Assembly (NCBI GenBank): GCA_002943765.1
Contig: PQWQ01000012.1
Span: forward strand, 744,001-808,000
Reading direction: 5' to 3'
Source: Psoroptes ovis
Lineage: Eukaryota > Arthropoda > Arachnida > Sarcoptiformes > Psoroptidae
DNA length: 64,000 bases
Below the pieces are notes generated by a model that ran no database searches, was not told the origin of the DNA, and was given only the letters and a program-made list of their open reading frames with translations. A program made the translations under genes and the position numbers. This document shows positions 57,343 to 64,000 of this stretch, piece after piece. Each line of letters starts with the position of its first letter. Position 1 is the first letter of the stretch.

Positions 57343-60300
57343 ATATTCTTAAATGAATGAATGAATGAATGTATGATGAATGATTGATTGGTGAATGATT
57401 TAATGATAATGATGATGCCAATATGATTTGAGAATCGCTAAGAATTCAAAATTATAAAGTATACCGTAGGATTTTGAATATTGAAAATTCAGTTTTGCTG
57501 GTTGGATCGGGTCAAATTGAATCAAAGAGTTAAAGTTTTTAATTAAAGAGTTGAATTCAGAGATTGAAGGATTAGTAGTGTGTGTTTTGGGTCTGTGTGT
57601 TGAATTGAATTAATTTCGATTCAGAATTCAGAATTGATGATTGATATCGTTGGTGATTCATATTTCTTTTTACTTGCGATTGGTGATATTTTACAATTTA
57701 TGAATGGATCAATGAATGAATTGAACCCTATGAAAGAAGATGATGAAATGAAAAATATCTTTGTAAATATATCTTCGAATATCATTATTATTATTATTAT
57801 CTTATTGACTTCTTGTATTACAAGTAATAAATTATTTTTTTGTCTGCGAAATAAAATTTTACAATATTCGATAATGATAATGATAATGGTAATGATCACA
57901 ATGGTAATGATGATATCGTCCTTTGAATACATTCATTTATTAAAAATGATCGATCGATCGATTATTGATTATTATTTTTTTCATAGATTCTTGATCTAGG
58001 ATTCAATCAATAAGTTCCAGTCAATATTTTTGGCCTATTTGCGAAAATTGACACTGGAAATCATTGGAATAAACTCTTAATAATTAATCATAAGATTTGC
58101 GATTTGTGTGTTTGCGATCAACGCAAAAAAACGATTACCATTTTTTTTGTTGCCTAAGATAATTCATTATTTCAATGATATCATCACCATCTTTACCTTC
58201 CCATTACCATTATTTATTATTATGATGATCATCATAATCGTCATCATCATCATCATCATCATTTGTAATCATTGTAATCATTGTAATAATCATAATCATT
58301 ATCATTAATTCAATTCATTCACCTATGAATATGTAATGATAACACATATATGAATATGGATTTGAATTAATACAAAATAAAGTTGATATTTTGACAAATG
58401 TAATTGTTGATTGTAATTATGATTGTTTTTTTGTTGATAGTTGAAAGATTAACAAATTAAGTGTTTATTTATTTATTTTCGTTGTTTATTCGCTCATTTG
58501 TTTTATTTATTGCTTATTTATTATTGTTTTTATCGTTTCAGCCCTTTTATTATTGTTTTTTTTTATTGTCTTAACCCTTTAAACCCATTTTAATTCTGTT
58601 TTTTTTTTGCGAAATTTTCTTTAATAATTCAGCATACAACAACAATGATGATGATAATGATTTAATTAGAGAGTTTTCGCTTTTTCTCTCATCGTCTCGC
58701 TTGCTCAATGAACAATTTGTTTCGCATTTTTTTCAGAGTTTTCAAAGTTTTTTGAAAGTCATTGATGAAATGAATGAAAAAAAAAATGAAGTTTTTGATG
58801 CAATTCGTCCATGAATTATGGACTTTTTCCAAGTTTTTCGATGTTTCAAATGACCATAAATGGTCATTTTATGTATGAATGAATGAATAATCCTTTACTG
58901 GTCGATTTGTCCAGAGTTTTTTTGTACTGATTTGTATTTAATGGTTATCATCATCATCAACCACTGCTTTTGATGATTTGATGGCTAATTTTTCATATTT
59001 TTCCATATTTATTTTCCACCTGTAAATCCGAAATGATTGATGATTAATGAATGTTTTGATTACTTTGTTTTTCTCATTCAAAAATAAAGGTAAAGGTATT
59101 TAGGTCATCATCATGATTATCGTCATAATTAATCAATTAATTAATTATTTGATTAATCGGTGATGATTTGAGATTAATTTTTATCAAATTTCAAGCAGGA
59201 AAAAATGATAAATTTTACCATTGTTTCCATAGAAATTGATCATGATAATTGATTAATTGGTTAATTTATTAATTAATTTGTTTATTTATTTATTTATCTA
59301 TTAGTTCATTGATTAGTTCATTCATTCATTTAATGATTCATTAAACTCACTGTTGGCGAAAATGTGTGTCAATTTATTGAATCGTAATTGTTGATTATTA
59401 TTACCTGTTGTTTACAACTTTTGTTGTTCAATGATTATTATTATTATTATTATTATTATCACCATTATCACAGGTATCAATGTTTGATTATCATTAATTA
59501 TTTGATTTATTTGTTTTTGTTTAGTTTTGATTTGCGATTTGTGTGTCTGAAACAAACAGTAAACAAAATATATAAATGACTTGTTCTGAATTATTATCAT
59601 TATTCTGAATGACCAAAATGACCTAAATATTTCCATGTATATTTGTGTATTTATTGACTGTGTTAGCGACTGCTTAGTTTGTTTATGATTTTTATTTGAT
59701 TTCTATGATTTTCAGGTAACTCTTACATTTGCTCTGTGTGATTATTTCCATGGATGTGTTTCTATGCCATATGCATCAAGCTATGCCATGCTAGGCTATA
59801 GTTTATGCGTGATAATAATAATAAGTTTTTATTGCTTTCAATTGTCAATTAATTGTGTTTATTTATTCATTTAAAATATTCATTTATTTTGATTTACATT
59901 TGTGTCTATTTAATATCATTTGTTCAAATGAGTTAATTTTGGCCGAATCAAAAGTGATCAAATACCTTTTGAATTTTTTCCATTTTTGAATTTTCAATGA
60001 ATGAATCAATGAGCTTCTCTTTTGATCGTGAAGAATCTTTGATTAATCAGGTAATTGAGTAATTAATTAATTCACTTAATTATTAATTAACTTAAAAATA
60101 ATCTTTGCATAATAAATAAGTGACCAATAGTAATTGATTTCGAATAAGGCCAAGTACATCGCACCGAAAATGATTTTTTTTTTTTTTTTTTTTTTTGGTA
60201 AAAATAACTAAATCACAGCCCTCTGATTCTCTAATTCCTTTGGTCCCTTTGATTCTTAAATTACTTTTTCGACCTTTTTTTTCTTTTAAGCTTATTAGCA

Positions 60301-60420
60301 ATTTGATTCGTTAGATTTTCGTAAGATATTCGAGTGTAAAACAAAATAAAAGGAGCAATTTTCACCACAATTTTTAATTTGATATATGTTTCATCATGTT
60401 TTTGTTTTGTACAATTTAAA

Positions 60421-60495
60421 ATTTGTCCGAAAAGTTTTCCACTCTAATTCGATGAAAACGCATATGAAAACTGTCAAAAACTTTTCGGACAACGC
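60421..60495. mobile_element. Mariner-end hairpin mini-element (copy 7)
   Basis: tttgtccgaaaagttttcc and its inverse aaaaacttttcggacaac at the right end surround a distinct 35-bp core with tcgatgaaaacgcatatg. The ends match the family; the outermost bases have decayed. Confidence 0.65.
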
Positions 60496-63236
60496 ATGGA
60501 TACAAATTAACCAAAGAAAAATTGTGAAAATGGTTTTAGACAAAATTCATTGGAATTATTTTTGTTTCTTTTTTGTTCGTTTCACATTTGTAATTCGTTA
60601 CTGGTAAATTTGGTTGTTTATTGTGTATGTTATGTGTGTGTGTGCTTGTCTCGGGTTATTGTACAAATAATTTTCAATTTTTTAATTAGTCTTAGTCGTC
60701 ATTGTTGTTGTTGTTGTTCGCTGTTCTTCGGTGCCAATTTGTTGCCGTGGTGCTGCTTAATGATGATGATGATGATGATTAGTTATGATGGTAAATGACG
60801 GTGATGGTAATGATGATTGGTTTTGATGGTAAAATGACGGTGATGATTATGGTTGTAAAATGATCTATGGATGTAAATTTTGAGCTTTGGAAAAATTCGG
60901 TATTTTTGCTATTGAGAAAAATACTGCTAGGCCATAACCCTTTCAACCTTTTTTTCTGGTTGAAAAAACAGTTCAAACAGTTCAGTGTTTGCTTTGACCT
61001 CGATTCTTTTGAATTTTTTTTATACTTGGTTCACTAAGAGGTTGTGGTCTGCATTTTTTGGAAGTAAAGGAAAGGGTTATTCACCATACAATCCACCGTT
61101 TGGTGGATTTGATTTGTTACGTAGACTTTGGAATTTCTTTGAGCTTTGCTTCTTGGAATCACTTCACTTTTCCCTTGAGGTTCTGTTAGACCCTCATCAC
61201 CCTTAATTGCGACTGAATGCTCATAAAACATTTGATTTTTTTTATGAATTAAATAAGAAATGAATCGAAAAACAGCTTCAATAGTAAACAGCAAAATATC
61301 CATATGGTAATCGTGTTTGTGTCTCTCTCTGTGTGTATATGTTTATGTGTATCAATTTAATTTCAGCTGTTTTCGGGTCTTGGTCTTATGGCCTCCCCTT
61401 GGTTTTAATCTTGATTTTATGGATTTATTTCACTGTTTGCCATCAATTCTCATTAGTTTTTCTGTTGAATTTTCCCCATTTTTTTCCATACACTATGAAA
61501 GGTCATAGTTCATTCATTCATTGATAATTATTTTTATGGTTATTTTTCTCTCATTCATTCAATTCAATGAAATCTTAAATAAAAAAATCTTGATGATTTT
61601 TGGAGTAAATGAACAGTCGTATAGCTTGTCGGTTTCGTAAAATTTGTAATCATTTTGAAAGCATTTCCAAGCTGTGAAATTTCAATTTGTTTGTAAAAAA
61701 TTTTTATTATTGTTTTATTAACCCTTTGGGTATTGTAATATTGAGATGCCTTGAATTTTTCATGAAATCATAACATGAACAGCATCGTGTAATCGTGTAA
61801 AAGTCAAATTTTAATTGCCATCCTCATAAGGTGGTTATAATTTACCCTGTCCTTCGAGTGAAATTTCCAATATTAAATACCTTGAATCGAATTATAAAAG
61901 TAACCTTCAAAAAAAAAAACCCAAAGAAACCCTTGTAAAAACCGTCTTAAACCCTTGGATTTCTCTCAGTTTCCAGTGAGTGAAAATTGAAAAATGAACT
62001 GTTCAAACTGTTTTGTGTGCATTGACCTCATTTTCTTTCGCTTTTGTTGTGTGGTACCTCTGACCTTCACCTTGGAAAATTGGCTTGGTTTAAATTCAAT
62101 GTATAACCCTCCTTCTTCCTCTTTTTTCTTCATTTATTTCAGTATTCAATGAGTGTATATTTGATTTCAAAATGTTGAGCTTGTTTGACCTTTGACCTAC
62201 TGATTGATTGCACACACATGTGTTTTCATTCATTCATTCATTTACATTTCTCTCTCCTTTGTCGAACCTTTAATATTTCATCGACTTCAAGCTATAGACC
62301 TCTTTGCATTTCATTTTTTCAGCCTTAAGCCTTGAGGCAGCAGAAGTGTATTATTACACTGGTTAACGAACGGGTGGTAAGGTTATTTTGAACTGTGAAT
62401 TGATTGAATCACAAGTACAATCAGTGTTGATCAGTCATACATCGTCCAAGAGGTTTGTGGTTTTTCAATTTTTTTCACCATTTTTACCATTTTCAATTTC
62501 AACCACCATCACCAGTGTTTTGATGCTTTTTTTTGGGGCAAATTTTGAAAAATAATTTGCCAGATTTCAATCGCTTAATCGCTATGTCTTAATACATGTT
62601 CAACTATAGATTGAAATCAATTTTGAAAATTTTTGGTACCGAAAAAAAAAATTCGTGCAAATTTCGTTCATTTATTTTGTGTCTGTTCATTTATTATACA
62701 TGTGATTATTCAAAGAAAATTTTAAATAAAAAAAAAAATTTCAAACCAGAATCATCAGAATTCTGGCCAATTTCTCCGCGAATTCATCCGAAATTCTTCA
62801 AGATTTCCATTGAAAATTTCTACAGAAAAATTTCTTCGGTCCACCCCTCACCATTTGACGGTAAAAATCGGCTCTCATCCAGCGAAAAATATCCACAAAT
62901 TCACACACAGACGCATCGTTTTTGTTCGTTTGTCCAAAAGTGTTTGATTCGGGTGTGTGTTTGTGTATTTTTTATTATGATTTTCATGATATATTTTCTA
63001 TTCGTGTCTGTGCACAGCCAGCCAATAAAATGAATTTGAAAAATTTTTGAAAAATTTCAAATAATTTAAAAGTTTCTCAAGAATTTTGGTGCCCATTTAA
63101 AATTCTCTGCGAAAAAAAAATTCAGTGAAATTACATTAAACATTAATGTCGAAGCATTAAAACATTTTCATTTTTCACATTTTTTTATTATTTCGCATTT
63201 CAAATTCATAAAGTTTCGAAATGAAATAAATTTTTC

Positions 63237-63328
63237 AAAGTTGTCCGAAAAGTTTGTTCGTATTGAATCTATTGAAATTCAATTGAAAGTGCTTGTTGAA
63301 AATACGCAAGAACTTTTCGGACAACTTT
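63237..63328. mobile_element. Mariner-end hairpin mini-element (copy 8)
   Basis: aaagttgtccgaaaagttt at the left and aacttttcggacaacttt at the right form a near-perfect inverted repeat. A second inner pair (gttcgtatt / aatacgcaag) and a palindromic-like core (ttgaaattcaattgaa) lie inside. It is the longest copy, about 92 bp. Confidence 0.75.
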
Positions 63329-63921
63329 GAATTTTTATTCGTGTGATCAATGGACATTCGTGAGTGTAGACTGTGAATTTATTATTATTATTAAAATTTG
63401 CTCACGAAAAAAAATATCATTATTTTCGTGTTGTCAAAAAATTTTTAATATGATAATTGATCTTGATTTAAAAATTGGTGATGAATTTTAAATGTGAATT
63501 TAAATTGTGAAAATTGAATTGAAATTGAAGAATTTTCATTTTTGATTGGGCAAAGCATTCAGAATCGTAAGAATTTTTCAATTTTTCAATTTTATAAATT
63601 GATATTTTCAATTGAAATTCTTAAAATGTCCCCTGAAAAGTTTGTGGCCAAAACTTTTCAATTTGAAATCGATGTACTTTTTTGCTTTCGATCGTACAGG
63701 GTTCAAAGGGTTATCAAATAAAAATGAATGAATGAAAATGAAATATTAAACTGACATTTTTTCAAAAGCTGTAAGTCTTAAAATACTTGATGAAAAATAT
63801 ATTTTTGTCGATGCCAGACAAAGAATTCAGCAAGAAAAAAAAATAATCCACAAATTCTGTAATTTTTTTAGCTTAAAACTGTCTGACAATTGATGGCTTT
63901 CAAGTTGCCATGTGTTGGTGC

Positions 63922-63941
63922 GGCTGCTGCTGCTGCTGCTG
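63922..63941 (+). repeat. (CTG)n microsatellite
   Basis: Six to seven CTG units near the window end, in an otherwise AT-rich intron. No coding frame or splice context was recognised around it. Confidence 0.75.
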
Positions 63942-64000
63942 TCAATGACTTTTATTTATTTTGTTTTTTTCATTTAAAAAAATTTTAAAGTTTAATGAAT

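Larger units (their letters stand above)
55555..64000 (+). other. First intron of the Smad gene (at least 8.4 kb)
   Basis: I could not find the next MH1 exon (expected to encode DGRLQVSHRKGLPHVIYC-like sequence) anywhere to the end of the window. The stretch holds four hairpin mini-elements (56035, 56277, 60421, 63237) and trinucleotide arrays at 56783 (CAA), 57317 (GAA) and 63922 (CTG). AT-rich DNA and a GC-richer block at 60985-61206 complete it. Intronic enhancers are likely for a developmental gene of this type, but none can be pinpointed. Confidence 0.6.

Noticed and set aside
57940..57965. GATCGATCGATCGAT palindromic run
   Set aside because: Short tandem tetramer, expected simple sequence with no supporting context.
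62596..63033. 145-codon plus-strand frame near the window end
   Set aside because: No domain, biased composition, inside the Smad intron without splice signals that fit the phase-2 donor at 55554.
1..64000. Bacterial contamination, operons or defence islands
   Set aside because: Spliceosomal introns, animal genes and arthropod transposons occur throughout; no prokaryotic gene organisation seen.

Overview
This is eukaryotic chromosomal DNA, very AT-rich, with short spliceosomal introns (most measured here are 60-75 bp), many Asn/Gln/Ser-rich protein tracts and arthropod-type mobile elements. The protein set (SUCLA2, TMEM161, DDX23/Prp28, AMMECR1, eIF4B, BTF3, DYNC2LI1, a Smad2/3) is animal. 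Base composition, compactness, intron size and the ancestral arthropod TTAGG repeat fit an astigmatid mite of the Dermatophagoides type. The species assignment is inference, not proof.

Layout. 1-3.65 kb: the 3' part of a Ty3/gypsy LTR retrotransposon (gag zinc knuckles, a -1 slippery site, an intact protease-RT-RNaseH-integrase frame, a probable 3' LTR), ending just beyond the stop of an unrecognised minus-strand exon (3662-4120). 5.3-6.9 kb: Myb/SANT-like (trihelix-type) protein. 11.0-12.3 kb (minus): secreted or GPI-anchored LRR protein. 18.06-19.28 kb: divergent pyrroline-5-carboxylate reductase-like protein, two exons. 27.95-29.41 kb (minus): mitochondrial SUCLA2, three exons. 30.36-32.77 kb: a 2.4 kb element with long, nearly identical terminal inverted repeats, an 8-bp target duplication, an internal TTAGG-like array and a nested piggyBac-like MITE. 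It abuts the stop codon of TMEM161 (32.77-34.56 kb, minus, four coding exons). TMEM161 diverges from DDX23 (34.97-37.20 kb) over about 0.4 kb. 38.37-39.47 kb: AMMECR1. 42.18-45.05 kb (minus): eIF4B, five exons. 46.88-47.60 kb: BTF3 (NAC beta), three exons. 48.15-49.39 kb: DYNC2LI1, two exons. 50.26-51.54 kb: dead Tc1/mariner-type element. 55.10-55.55 kb: first coding exon of an R-Smad of the Smad2/3 class; everything to 64 kb is its first intron.

The genes are unrelated housekeeping or signalling loci and form no operon or cluster. The unusual content is in the mobile DNA: at least eight 75-92 bp hairpin elements with mariner-like ends (four inside the Smad intron), the nested 2.4 kb element that replaced the 3' flank of TMEM161, and CTCF-like motifs in both arms of that element and beside two genes. 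I found no rRNA, tRNA, CRISPR array or prokaryotic-type system. Genes in the large AT-rich gaps with very short exons could have been missed.
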